A DNA stretch of 64,000 nt from assembly GCA_015179125.1 (NCBI GenBank), contig WHVA01000029.1:124001-188000 (forward strand), given 5' to 3'. Position 1 is the stretch's first letter. Each line of letters begins with the position of its first letter. Origin of the DNA: Gautieria morchelliformis (lineage: Eukaryota; Basidiomycota; Agaricomycetes; Gomphales; Gomphaceae). Under the pieces are notes generated by a model, which worked only from the letters and a program-made list of their open reading frames with translations, made no database searches and had not been told where the DNA came from. Positions 11,500 to 22,850 of the stretch are shown here, in pieces. The translations under genes and the position numbers were made by a program.

Positions 11500-12020
11500 T
11501 AACCCAGATCAACGTATATACAGAGGAGAAGCAGTTTCGTCAAGGAACACACTTGGAGGTATGTGATGCTTGTCCCCACGATGCACATACTATGGGCCAG
11601 GGATGGAGTCGTCACTCGACAGCTCCTTTCTGTCTACGGATCTGCTTGTGGCTGTTGTGTATTGTTACTTACGTGCACTGATGTCTAGCCTGTGGAATCA
11701 GAGGGTACAGTTGAAGAGGCTGCTGTGGCCGAGGGTTGTCATATTGACCAGGTACGTGATGTCTACAGATCTGCTTGTGGCCGCTGTGTATCATTACTTA
11801 CATGCTCTGATGTCTAGCCTGCGGAATCGGTGGCCACAGCAGTCGCAGGAGGGTGTCGCGACCCCGCCGGCGTCGCTCGATGTCCCAGCCAACTTTACAG
11901 CCCAACCTTTTGTGCAGCAGAGTTGTGGATACCATGTCCCCACAACTCTGTTTCGGACTTCTGATTTCAAACTCCGACCGGATGCTCGCATCACTCGTGG
12001 CTTGTGCACCCATGGTCACC
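11500..12020 (+). CDS. Hypothetical coding sequence with a duplicated intron-exon unit
   Basis: Two near-identical intron-like segments (ends near 11688 and 11818; both finish CTGATGTCTAG and share GATCTGCTTGTGG) precede two related exon starts, PVESEG and PAESVA. The 63-bp exon between them stays open (PVESEGTVEEAAVAEGCHID) and ends at a good donor, CAG/GTACGTG. This looks like a tandem duplication of one intron-exon unit with a period of 128 bp. No domain is recognised and neither gene end is fixed; a non-coding direct repeat remains possible. Confidence 0.3.
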
Positions 12021-12097
12021 GCAAATCTGGTCAGGTGGCTCCTTCAGACTCAGCCTCTGAGTTTGAAAAGCCTAGTCATTTGCTTGTACAGCCTCAA

Positions 12098-12277
12098 TGA
12101 CTCAACTGACTCATGCACACCTTGGTGAGTCACATGCACATGACTCACCCAAGCTGTCATGAATCACATGGGCCCAATTAATGACTCATTCCTGACAAAT
12201 CAAGCCCTGATTGGTGGAAAACCTAGTGGAGTCACCAGTAGGAGTCATTTCCAGTCACTGTGAGTCATTATGAGTCA
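12098..12277. promoter_or_regulatory. Cluster of seven TGACTCA/TGAGTCA sites
   Basis: Exact copies of the AP-1/Gcn4-type bZIP site start at 12098, 12107, 12126, 12141, 12182, 12261 and 12271; several further GAGTCA half-matches lie between. Chance expectation for 180 bp is far below one. The sequence motif is seen directly; that a bZIP factor binds here is inference. It could equally be subterminal repeats of an unrecognised transposon. Confidence 0.4.
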
Positions 12278-13250
12278 GACAGAACCTTCCCACACATTCC
12301 GAAAGCTTCTTTGTGAATCATTCCCCCATTCCATTAATAGATAGAAGGTCCTACCGCTTAGTTAAGCGCCTGTACAATTTGATCTACACGTGACCTCATC
12401 TGACTTGCATCTTACTAAACTGCTAATCCCAGCTACGGTTATTCACTTACTTTAGTGTCTAATTCCTTGTTAAGTAGTTACTTTACTGCTTAGCCACTTG
12501 GACTAATCCTCCGGGTCTGTCAATTGAAAGTCTTGCCATTCGCACTCCAATACCCGAGACGATCTAGTCAGTTGATTTTCCTGATTAGAGACTTTCACAA
12601 GTTGCTTTGTTCACAAAACTTGTCCCTCGTTTTATTGCAGTGCACTGGTAGATTATCAGGGCAGTCCATTTATAAACTCGCCTGCTAAGTACATTCCTTT
12701 ATATTTTGGAATACGCTTGGACCCCGATAGTGTCCTTGAACCTACAGTCTTTTAGTTTATTGTTCAGTGCTGCTAAGAAACGTATTGCCTTCCATCCGTA
12801 TTAACTTGGACTAGTTCTTACGTGGATTGCAACCAAGGTACAAATATTAAATTATTTCCGGAGTTGTGCTGCAGCATTGTTTAATATTCTTTGAGTCTCA
12901 TAAACGACACATTCTGATAGATTGAAGTGTTAGCAATAACACCAAAGTCTTGAAGGGTTCCAAAACAGGGAGGCCCTTCAAGGTCGCCAGTGAGCGGATG
13001 GGATGGAGTGTTTCCCATGTTGGACTGGACACTCATGGGCCTGTTGACTGGCTGTGCAAATGGGGCACGGGTGGCAGGAAATCAACAAGACATGAGTAGT
13101 AGACGTAAACCGCTTACCTGACGTGGTTGCATGCGGATTGATTGGCAAGGCATCGTGGGTCAATGAGCATGGGGAAAGAAGGAATCGCGTATCAAGAACC
13201 ATCCCCGATTCCTTCTTAAGATATGGTTGTGTTGGTAAACAACAACAACG
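12278..13250. other. Unassigned AT-rich stretch
   Basis: About 1 kb upstream of the truncated Plavaka copy. No open frame with recognisable content on either strand and no terminal repeats identified. It may be the untranslated end of the following transposon. Confidence 0.3.
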
Positions 13251-14850
13251 TTGCAAAAGGTCACATGCCGGAGGCCCTCGGCCTGCATGACCAAACAAGC
13301 CCCGTGGGAAAGGGAACACGGTCTTGCGTGTGTGCTACCACAGCTTCGCATGCCTCTAATCTCATGTCCATACCGCTTCAAGGTTCTCCCTACAGGGCAA
13401 GGTGTGCGCCTGCACCTGGCCCATCGTGCATCATGCAAGAGAGCCCATCAGGTGGCACTAGCCCGATGCCAAGTGCGGGTGTATGACCCATTTAATCCGG
13501 AAACCCATCCACGCAATGACGAGCCATCTGCAGGCTGGCGGAGTGAGGCCATGGATGTAGAGTTCGACCAGCTGGATCCTCCCCCGGATACAAGCATGGA
13601 CGATGGTTTTGCCTCGAACCCCCCAAGCCGAGTGGGGCATTCTTCCTCAACGGTCCCTACAAACCGGCCACCTGCTCTAGGATCCCCCACACATGTGGAG
13701 GTATTTCCTGGACCTGCAGGTGAGGCCCATGCACACGGGACCACTCGCTTCGACCTCCTTCATGAAACTCAGCGCAACCCAGGGCGGTCACTTTATGAGC
13801 CATTTGCAGATCAGGAGGAATGGGAGCTCACGCAGACACTCATGACCAGTGGTATGAGTTTTACCAACATGGACAAACTGCTCAAACTGCCGATAGTGAG
13901 TTTGACTTGTGTATTCCTCGCAGCACATCCATGAACTCACCTCTCGCTCTAGATGACCACACGCATGCAGACATCATTCACCAACAAGCGCACGCTACTT
14001 GCCAAGGTTGACGCACTGCCCCCCAGTGGACCTGAGTTTCTCTGTGAATCTATCACAGTGCATGGTGATGTCAAGGATGCGAATGGAGAGTACATGGTCG
14101 AAGAACTCGAGCTGTTCTACCAGGATCCTGTGGAATGTGTCCGTGAACTCATGGGCAACCCAGCCTTCCACGAGGTGCTCCATTATGTGCCAGAACACAT
14201 CTTCGAGGATGAAAAAAGGACCGAACACATCTACAATGAGATGTGGATGGCCGATTGGTGGTGGGATCTCCAGGTAAGTCCTACCATGATAATAAAGGAC
14301 CCGAGAGCTCACCCATCCTGGATTCACAGTCCAAACTCCCCTTGGGGGCCACGATATGCCCTGTGATCCTGGCATCAGACAAGACACATCTCTCCCAATT
14401 CAGTGGGGACAAGGCCGCATGGCCAGTTTATCTGACGATTGGGAACATCCCAAAGGCCATGCGTCGCAAAGTGTCAGCACTGCGAACATCCTTCTTGGAT
14501 ATCTCCCAATATCGAAGCTGAAGTGTTTCTCTGCTGGGACACACAAGGCCCAGGGGTGGCAACTTTTCCATTACTGTATGCGCACTATCCTCTTACGAAT
14601 GGTCAATGCCGGTGCAAGTGGAGTGGATGTTCTTTGCGCAGATGGTGGCATCCGAAAGGTATTCCCAGTCCTCGCAGCTTATGTTGCTGATTTCCCGGAG
14701 CAGGCCCTTGTCGCTTGTGTCAAGGAAAACTGGTGTCCAATATGCAAGTGCTACCCTGAGGACCATGGGGACTATCTTCGCAGATGACCCTGGCACTCTT
14801 TTTCGATGTCCGGCGGCAAGTATGGACCATTTGAGTACATGTTAGAAGTA
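13251..14850 (+). pseudogene. Truncated Plavaka-type transposase
   Basis: Plus-strand frame begins with a finger-like block (CPYRFKVLPTGQGVRLHLAH), then an acidic linker, KLLKLPI, intron 13898-13952 (GTGAGT...CTCTAG), then NKRTLLAKVDALPPSGPEFL, DPVECVRELMGNPAFHE, YNEMWMADWWWDLQ, a second intron (about 14275-14328), LPLGATICPVILASDKTHLS, DKAAWPVYLTIGNIPKAMRR, a frameshift near 14475, then ISKLKCFSAG and ENWCPICKCYPEDHGD. These blocks are in canonical order for Plavaka transposases. The reading breaks off near 14790, so the C-terminal half is missing; this copy cannot make an active enzyme. It is a different lineage from the copy at 6865-10281. Confidence 0.8.
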
Positions 14851-15300
14851 TATATGAAACATGTTAGATGTACAATCACAGAATATAGAAGCAAGTATGG
14901 ACAATACCTGTACTATATTATTATATATGGTTGAGAGATCTGATTAGAAGGTATGTTTAAAATAATATGCATGTATAGTACAAGATATGTAACTATTGAT
15001 GTTTAGACAATGGGGTATACACCTTTTCCTGGGGGAGCAGCAGACTGTGAGAAAGAACTTTAGGACTAGGATTAAGCATGCCTTACAAATGCTGGAAACT
15101 GTCTCAATTGTGATATATTTTATGAAATATAGGTGAGCTAAGTTATATATACATATATATGACAGTTACAACCATCCCCCATGGGGCTGTCTGACAGCCC
15201 TGACCATTACTTGGACATCATGGTATGCAATGCCTTTTTTCCACCTTTATGTATGCTATCGGAATAACACATTACCAGTCCGCTGTTCACGAACAGGTTA
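14851..15300. other. AT-rich spacer after the truncated transposase
   Basis: No gene seen. GCAAGTATGGAC occurs twice, near 14816 and 14891, suggesting a small local duplication; TATATA-rich runs follow around 14920 and 15140. Confidence 0.4.
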
Positions 15301-16320
15301 CTCACCATCGCCTTACCAGCAAGAAATGCAAGCAGGATGTCAAAGCCCTCGCCCTCATATGCATCAATGTATGTATATTATATTATCCCCCTTATTTACA
15401 CTGACTCTCTGACTCAGGTTGAAAAGAAATTCCTGGAGCTCAAACAGTTTGACAACTCTTGGCCAATTCATGACATGATCACTGGCATTCTATGCAACAA
15501 AAGCAACTATAGCAAAAACAAGGTCATTCAGCATCCTAAAAAGGCGGCTCAGGGTGGTGCACGCCAGGAGGCTAGACAAGAAGATGTTCATTCCATTTTA
15601 TATCAAATATTTTCTTTTTGATTGCTATCCTATTTAGGCTATCAAAGAAAATGAAATCCCATCTGATAATGAAGAACATGGAAATGCGGCTGATGATGGA
15701 GGAGATGGCGACAAAATGGAACACAATGGAGGCCAGGCGAGTGCAAAGGTTAAGGACAAAGGGGCTGAATTGGCTGACCCTGAAGACGGCAATGAGAATC
15801 AATCCCTAGGTGATGAAGAAGCGGGGATACACATTGGTGCCACACCGAAGATCTCGAACTGGACTTCAACGCCCAGGAAAACCCTTTCGAAGGCGTCCAC
15901 CAGGAGGAGGACAATGATGAAGAAAGCAAAGTGATTGACCCAAGGTCACAGATCTTCAAAGAAGCCCCTGAAAGTCAGACGCAGCATGGTAGTATTATCC
16001 ACCACTAGAAGATATGCATCCCTGCTCACAACCAGGACACGCAGAACAAGAAGAAATACCCTCCTCCTGTGGCTACTTCCACTCACTCTCAGCTCTCATC
16101 GTCATCTTCTCAGATTACTAAACTGTCATCTCAACCCCCTGCATCTAAAAGACCAATCGCCCAGCCCGTAAATACTGCAACGGTACCTTTACAAGCATGC
16201 TAATAAGCACTCACTACTTAGGTTTTTGCTTCCCAGCCTCAGAACAATCAGATCTTGATGACAACAAAGATGGCCAGTCACTCAGTTAAGAGAAAGGTTA
16301 TGACTCCCGTTGAAGCCTAG
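15300..16320 (+). CDS. Hypothetical protein, at least four exons
   Basis: Exons joined by plausible introns: KCKQDVKALALICIN / (intron about 15371-15418, GTATGT...ACTCAG) / VEKKFLELKQFDNSWPIHDM onwards / (intron about 15581-15639) / acidic stretch IKENEIPSDNEEHGN and onwards / Ser-Pro-rich stretch (about 16030-16170) / (intron about 16182-16221) / VFASQPQNNQILMTTKMASH, stop TAG 16318-16320. The protein is charged and low in complexity towards its C-terminus and I recognise no domain. It lies 3' of the truncated Plavaka copy on the same strand, so it may be a transposon passenger. The 5' end is not fixed. Confidence 0.4.
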
Positions 16321-16959
16321 GTATGTATATGCCTCAAAAAATTAATACCTTACTGATTATTCATGGTTAAGGCTATATTTGTCCCTGCTGTCACTTTTCA
16401 AGCCATACCACTGCTACCTTCTATACCTTCCCTCATCTTGAAGCTCATAAGGTTTATTACCCCAAATGTTCCTACTGTGCATATATCCTGTCGTGTTGTC
16501 AATCCCCAAACTTCCCAAGTCTCGCTCTGTATCCTGGCATTCTCTCTGACTCAAGCTCTTGAAGCTTTTGTATCTTTTGTTGGTACCTACTCTGTCTTTT
16601 GCAGTGAAAAATAAATTCTCTTAAAAAATTGTCATTATGTAATAACATGAGGCTTTGTTTGCTTTTAATTACTACCACAACCACCCCGCTGGCAGCCCAT
16701 CTCCAGTTTCAAGATCCACACCGACCATCCACATCGTGGCACATTTAAGTTTCATCACTGATTTCTCGTGCCGTTTTCCCTGTCGTGCCAACAGTGCTTT
16801 TTTATTTTCCATATTTTTTATTTTATTTTTTGTGGTTTTGTGGTATTGACGTGTACAAGTCGCCTGCTGGGAGCCCCGTTTGACCTCCCCATGGACCTAT
16901 TCAGCCTAGGCGTCGTTTTCTCTGAGATCGCCTCCAGCAGATGACACACAGGTGTTGTG

Positions 16960-17700
16960 AATGACCATGGAGGTGGAAAGAAAAGCAGTGGAACAGAGGT
17001 ACGTGCACAGTTAAGCAACTGTGATGATGAAGAGCTAATGCGAGCTGTTATGGGACTGGGGGGCATTGACTTAGGTCTTGGGAGCAGCTGGGATGACGTA
17101 TGAAGTGGTATGTTACTGGCTATTACACTTAGCCCACTGTTACATTTCCTTTTCTCCATTTATGCTCATTTGTATTTCTGTTGGAAACGGCTAACACCCA
17201 TTTTCAGTGACCCAACCCATCACCGATCAAAGCACAAGCTCCAGGCCTGCATCACACACCACTTCCTATCGTATAGCGCCACAGTAGTACGTGTAGCCCC
17301 AACTGATGCTTTAAATTTGTTGATTCTAACTGGATGGCAAGGTTGACCAGGAACCGGCCTCTTCTCAGATTGCAGACGAGTCTCAGCCGCCTTCGCCATT
17401 GCAACCAGGGCCTCTGTCTCATGAAAGTATCCACATATCTCCACCAGACCTATCCCTCAAGTCTCTGCCCAATCTCATTCCCGACATGTCTGTTGATGCT
17501 CCTACACCAGATACCATTCTTCATATTTACAAGCTCATCATTGCTCAAGCTGCTGACCTTGCTGGTGCAACCTCAGAACTGCATGCCAAACTGGGGACAT
17601 GTTCTTCACAAAGGTGCATGGGGTGGACGGGCTGGGATAGTTTGCCTGACACATGTCTTGCTAGTGTCTGCATATGGCACTGGGGATCCTGAGGTATGCG
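16960..17700 (+). CDS. Hypothetical coding fragments
   Basis: Coding-like pieces with possible splice sites: NCDDEELMRAVMGLGGIDLG (about 17015-17075) and, after two further introns, a longer exon containing LKSLPNLIPDMSVDAPTPDT and ILHIYKLIIAQAADLAGATS (about 17460-17580). Both have the amino-acid makeup of real protein but no recognisable family. They may be the 3' part of the gene at 15300-16320 or a separate gene. Confidence 0.25.
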
Positions 17701-17889
17701 CCCGAGTGCTTCTTCGCGATGGGTGCGTCCTGTGGCATGTTTCTGCTCAGGTGCATTTCCTGCTGTTTTGTTTCTGCGCATGTTAGGCTTTGATGTTGTT
17801 ATAGATGCAGCATGTGTGCATTGTGGTGCTCGTCACACACTTCGTGGAGGTGCTCACGTTGCCTGCAGCGTTGGTTGAGGAGGATAATC

Positions 17890-18428
17890 ATAATGGTCAT
17901 GTGATACAGCATATATGAGTATATAATATATATTATAAGAGTATTAATAACAACATATAGGAATATATGGTAGTATTTATAAGGAGAATAATAGATGTTA
18001 TTAGATGATTCTGTATATATTTAACATCTCGAAGATATATATACATATGAGAGAGTATTAGACTACAAGATAGAGTAACAGATACTTGGAGATAAACTTC
18101 TAACAGATATAAGTAGGAGTATTAGTATGACTAGTTATAATGAGAGAGTATTAGACTACCATATGGAGTATAATAGTAGTTGTCTAGATACTTGTAATAT
18201 ATATGAATAGTTATAATGATATAGTGTATATTAAAAGTGGGTAGAAAAAATAAGAAGAGGCGTAAAAATAAGAAGAGGTGTTCTCGTTGGCAGAGCCGCT
18301 GCTCGGGGAGGGACAAAAGAAAATTTATTTATATCCCAACAATAAGATTGGCATGTACTTTCGTCCTCTTCTTTTCTATAATCTGAGAATAAAATGGGTG
18401 AAGTTACAGGTAATAAAAAGTTGTGAGC
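17890..18428. other. AT-rich low-complexity stretch
   Basis: Very AT-rich with many TATATA runs and a direct repeat of ATGAGAGAGTATTAGACTAC (near 18046 and 18139). No gene. It is the left flank of the gypsy A insertion. Confidence 0.6.
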
Positions 18429-18433
18429 ATCCG

Positions 18434-18915
18434 TGTAAGGGCAACCCTGGCTAGTTGTGGAGATCACACTACCACACAACTGACAAGGGGAAATCCAAAG
18501 TATGTATAAATGAACGGAGTATACAAGAGAGGGGATTCTCACCTGACAAGGGGAAATCCAAAGAGAAAAGTCTAAGGACCCCCCAATGTCAGCGAGCCCG
18601 TATTATACTACGCTGCGCAGCCAGGGACAACACTTGGCACCCGCCATCAACCCTGCATCCCCCTGACCCTTGATCGACCCTTGATGCCACCTATTATGCG
18701 AGTCGCTTGATTTCCGACACTGTTCCGGGAGTGGAAGTCGGAAATTGGGGTGGAACTGGCAAGGCGAACAGAACTGGTGGAAGTTCTCCCAGAAGCGGAA
18801 TCATTTCCGAAAGCGGAGGCGGAGATGGAATCAGAACCGGAAGCGGAGTCGGAAATGGAGTCGGAACTGGGTGTGGTGTCGGAACTGGAAATGGAAAACA
18901 GGGTGTCCCCTGACA
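18434..18915 (-). repeat. 3' LTR of gypsy A
   Basis: 482 bp. In the sense direction (minus) it has a TATAATA box (complement of 18601-18607) and, about 34 nt further, AGACTTTTCT (complement of 18564-18573), the likely start of R. Pol coding continues through its U3 part to a stop at 18647. Confidence 0.95.
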
Positions 18916-21900
18916 TCACCCCCCCTCTAGCGTGCTGCGTCCTCGAAGCACGGGACACGAGGGATTGAAATGCCAGCGAGCGGATTCGGCGAGGGGCGCC
19001 GGGATGCGTCCTATAGAACTCACGGAGTTTGTCTGGAGCGGAAACATCTTGCTCCGGGACCCATGAATTCTCTTCGTACCCATACCCTTCCCATTTCACG
19101 AGGAATTGGAGTCATCCTCGCACAAACCGGCTGTCCAGGATCCGTTCCACCATGTAGTGCTCTTCCCCATCTACAATTTCCGGCGGAGGTGGCGGATGAG
19201 CCTTCCGACCTGGAATTGGGTCTTCAAGCATAGGGAGTAACTTCACCACGTTGAAGACGGGGTGGAGGTGGGACATGGACATCGGAAGTCGGAGGCGGTA
19301 TGCATTCCGTCCAACCCTCCGCGTCACTGTGAAGGGCCCAAGGTAGCGGTGGGAAAGCTTCTGCGAAGGGCGTGTGGTGCGGATGTCACTTGCATCTAGG
19401 TACACCTTGTCTCCAACTCGGTACTCCGGGGCAGGAACCCGGCGTTGGTTGTAGTACCTTGCCATGTCATCCTTGGCCTTTGCAAGGGCCGACTTGGCTT
19501 CCGAAAGGGTGGAGTCCATGCGGTCTCGGAACTCATTGACCGTCTCGAGTCGGGAGTCAGCCTGGCGTGGTTCGAAGCCCATCCGCGGGTGTCGTCCGGA
19601 GTCGAGCATGAAGGGAGTCTGTTGTGTGGCGGAATGGACATGGTTGTTGTATTGGAATTCCGCCAGCGGAAGTAATTCATCCCAGTCATCCTGCCTCTCG
19701 TTGACAAAGAGGCGGAGATATTGCTCCAACTCCTGATTGACCCGTTCCGTCTGTCCGTCACCCTGCGGATGGTATGCCGTGGTGGTAGCCAGCTTTATGC
19801 CGAGCAGTCGGTAGAGCTCCCGAGTCAGTTCCGCGACAAACTGCGGACCTCGGTCGGAAACAACTTGCTTCGGGAGCCCATGCAACTTCCAGACATGTGC
19901 AAGGAACAGGCGGGCCGCTCCGAGGGCTGTGATCGTCGTGTGCGTCGGAATGAAGTGGGACACCTTGCTTACAGAATCCATGACGTTCATGATCGCATCG
20001 TAGCCATGAGACTCTGGGAGTTCAACGATGAAGTCGACACTGATGGTGTCCCAGCGGGACTCGGGAATCGGAAGCGGAACAAGTTCTCCGACGGGCGGAT
20101 GTCATTGCACTTTGGTTCGGAGACAAAGGTCACACGTCTTCACGTACTGTCCGATGTAGCGGGACATCTGAGGCCACCAGTAATTCCGAGCCACTAACTC
20201 CAGCGTCTTCCACCTGCCAGCATGCCCAGCGACCCGTGTGTCATGGTGCTGGGACATGATGCAACGGCGGAGGTCTGCCCCACCTGGAACATAGACCTTG
20301 CCTCTGAAGTGGAGCAGTCCATCGCGTTCCGACCATTCCGCTGCCCGTACAGACCGTGAGTGCCCTTTCCGGAGTTCCTCCACTGCCTTCACCACCGACT
20401 CCTCCTTCTCTCCATTCCAGTACTGCCTCCGGACATCCCGGAGCATTTCCGCTTCCGCACCAACTGCAGTCACTCCTTCTAGGGCACGGATTGCAAAGAG
20501 ACTTGGGCGGAGCAGTGTCATATCCGCGTTGTCTCCACTTCCGCTTCCATGATCCGCGTGGCGGGATAGGGCATCGGGCTTTCCCATGGTGCAGCCGGGG
20601 CAGTGGTGGAGCATGAAGTCAAACCGGGACAGGTGTAGGGACCACCGTGCTTGTCGTCGGTTTAGCTTCTTAGATGTGCGGAAATACTCGAGGTTCTTGT
20701 GGTCTGTCCAGATCTCAAAAGGGCATAGAGCACCCTCGAGGAAGTGTCGCCACTCCTCCAGCGCTCGGATGATTGCCAGCATCTCCTTGTCATGGATCTC
20801 ATAGTTCCGCTCGACCGGACTAAGGCTCTTAGAGAAGAAGGCAATCGGATGCCACCCCCCACCATCTTCCGATGACTGCTGTGACAAGACCGCTCCGGTA
20901 GCTGCGTCGGAAGAATCCGCCTCGACTCGATAAGGGCGAGAGTCGTCGGGAAAGATCAGGACCGGGGCGGAAGTGATCAGCTCCTTGAGTTTGTCAAAGG
21001 AAGCCTGTTCTGGCTCTCCCCACCGCCATCCAACCTCCTTCTTGGTGAGGTCGAAGAGGGCACGGGCGTGGCAGGAGAAGTCCTTGATGAACCGCCGGTA
21101 GAAATTGACAAACCCAATGAAGGACTGGACCTCCTTCTTGTTTCGCGGCACAGGCCAATCCGATACACCGGAAACTTTGACTGGGTCCATTTCCACCTTT
21201 CCTTCCGACACAATCACCCCAAGATACTCTATCCGTGTCCGCTCAAATTCGCACTTTTCTGGCTTGAGACACAGGTTGTACTCCCGGAGCCGTTCCAGCA
21301 CTCTCCGCACGACTTCCCGATGTTCGGACATTGTTTTTGTGAAGATGAGGATGTCATCGAGGTAGACGCAGACAACCCCTTCTGCTATCATGTCACGGAA
21401 AATGTCATTCATCATCGTCTGGAACGTGGCGGGACTGTTGGTGAGGCCAAAGAACATGACCTGTGGCTCAAAGAGTCCTCGGTTGGTGTGGAATGCGGCC
21501 TTCCACTCGTCTCCCTCCCGGATCCGGACATTGTTGAAGCCCCAGCGGACATCCAGCTTAGTGAAGTACCTCGCCCCATGGAGTTGTGTGATCAGTTCGG
21601 AAATGAGTGGAATGGGGCACCGGTTCTTGATCGTGATCGCATTCAAGGCCCGGTAGTCCTGCACAAGTCTGAGCGAACCGTCCTTCTTCTTGATGAAGAA
21701 CACCGGAGATGCCATGGGTGACTTGGAGGGGCGGATCCTCCCTGTACGGAGGTTTTCCGCAAGGAATGCATTGAGCTCTACCTGCTCCTTGGGTGACAGC
21801 GGGTAGACCTTGCAGTTGGTGGGCTTTGACCCAGGCTCCAACTCGATGGCGTGGTCCCACAGCTTCCGTGGAGGCAGGGTATCAAACGACTCCTTGGAAA

Positions 21901-22850
21901 AGATGTCCTCGAACTCTCGCAGGTACTCCAGAATTTCCGCCTCTACCCTATCATGCCTTTTGGAGGCTTCAGCAAGGCGTTGCGAAATATTTCCGTTGGC
22001 GCGGATGTGTTCCGCTTCCGGCGGAAGGTTTACGTACAGCAAGCGCTCCCCTTCCGCCAGAATGTCTTCTGGGCCGAGTCGGATGACGTCGGAATCGGAA
22101 TCGGAATCGGAAGTGGGATCCGGTTCAAATTCCGCTTCCGAGGCTTCTTCTGCAAGCAGTGGATGGGGGCCAGAACGACATGTCTGTATGAGCCGTTCGG
22201 TCTTCCGCTGCTCCTGGCGCTCCTTCCGCACTTCCGACCTGCACATGTGACACTTGGCTGGACATCGACTCATCAGTACCTTCCGAGTCTTCCAATTGAT
22301 CGCCGGGTTGTGCTCCTGAAGCCAGGTAAACCCGAGGATGATGTCCTGCTTCCCCAGGCTGGTGACTGCAAAGGAAGTGCGTTCTGAGTGTCCATCGTAG
22401 CGGAGAATTGTGTCTACTATCTCCGTGATGGACCCTGCCTCATTGGGGCTCCCATCCACATTGAACACCGGGATTGCACGTTGCAACTTTCGCGTGGTCA
22501 GTCGGTTCCGTTCCACATAGTCCCGATCCATAAACTGACCAGTGGCCCCGCAATCGACAAGGGCGGGTCCGGATTTGACTTCCGCCGTATCTGTCGTCTG
22601 GATCTCCACCTTAATGACTAGTGACTTGGGGCCAGGGGTGGCGGCAACAACATAGCGCTTCGGAAGGCGTCTCTCCCAAGGGCGGATGCGGGATGGATGG
22701 GGTGTCGGATTTGGTTTTTGTGTGACTTTATCCGGTGGGTCTGTACCAAGTGAGGGGAGTGGGGGCTTTTCATTCTCTACTTCAAGACAGGCAAACCGGT
22801 TATGTACAGGCAGCAGGGGCACACATCTCACCCGCTGCGTGTCACAAAAT
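18647..22850 (-). pseudogene. pol: Pol polyprotein of gypsy A with two TGA stops
   Basis: One reading frame covers: aspartic protease VDCGATGQFMD; reverse transcriptase with VCVYLDDILIF; RNase H starting ADSSDAATGAVLSQ; integrase HHCC finger ending CDLCLRTKVQ; integrase core (MNVMDSVSKVSHFIPT, VSDRGPQFVAELT, YHPQGDGQTERVNQELE); GPF/Y-like LSHRYLGPFTVTRRV; chromodomain LVKWEGYGYEENSWVPE. Stops at 20102-20104 (TGA after TKVQ) and 19112-19114 (TGA after FVRG) interrupt it; both fit CGA to TGA transitions, since family B has VQGRLQFLVKWEG at the second site. Beyond the chromodomain the frame crosses the polypurine tract and runs about 90 codons into the 3' LTR. No longer able to encode full integrase unless the stops are read through. 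Confidence 0.92.
18916..18929 (-). promoter_or_regulatory. Polypurine tract of gypsy A
   Basis: Sense strand AGAGGGGGGGTGA lies directly before the 3' LTR, the expected position of the plus-strand primer. The same purine tract sits before the LTR of family B (about 42822-42835). It is inside the pol frame, encoding ARGGV. Confidence 0.85.

Noticed and set aside
21068-21721. Long plus-strand frames inside gypsy A (also 22686-23810)
   Set aside because: They are antisense shadows of pol and gag, without family signatures.
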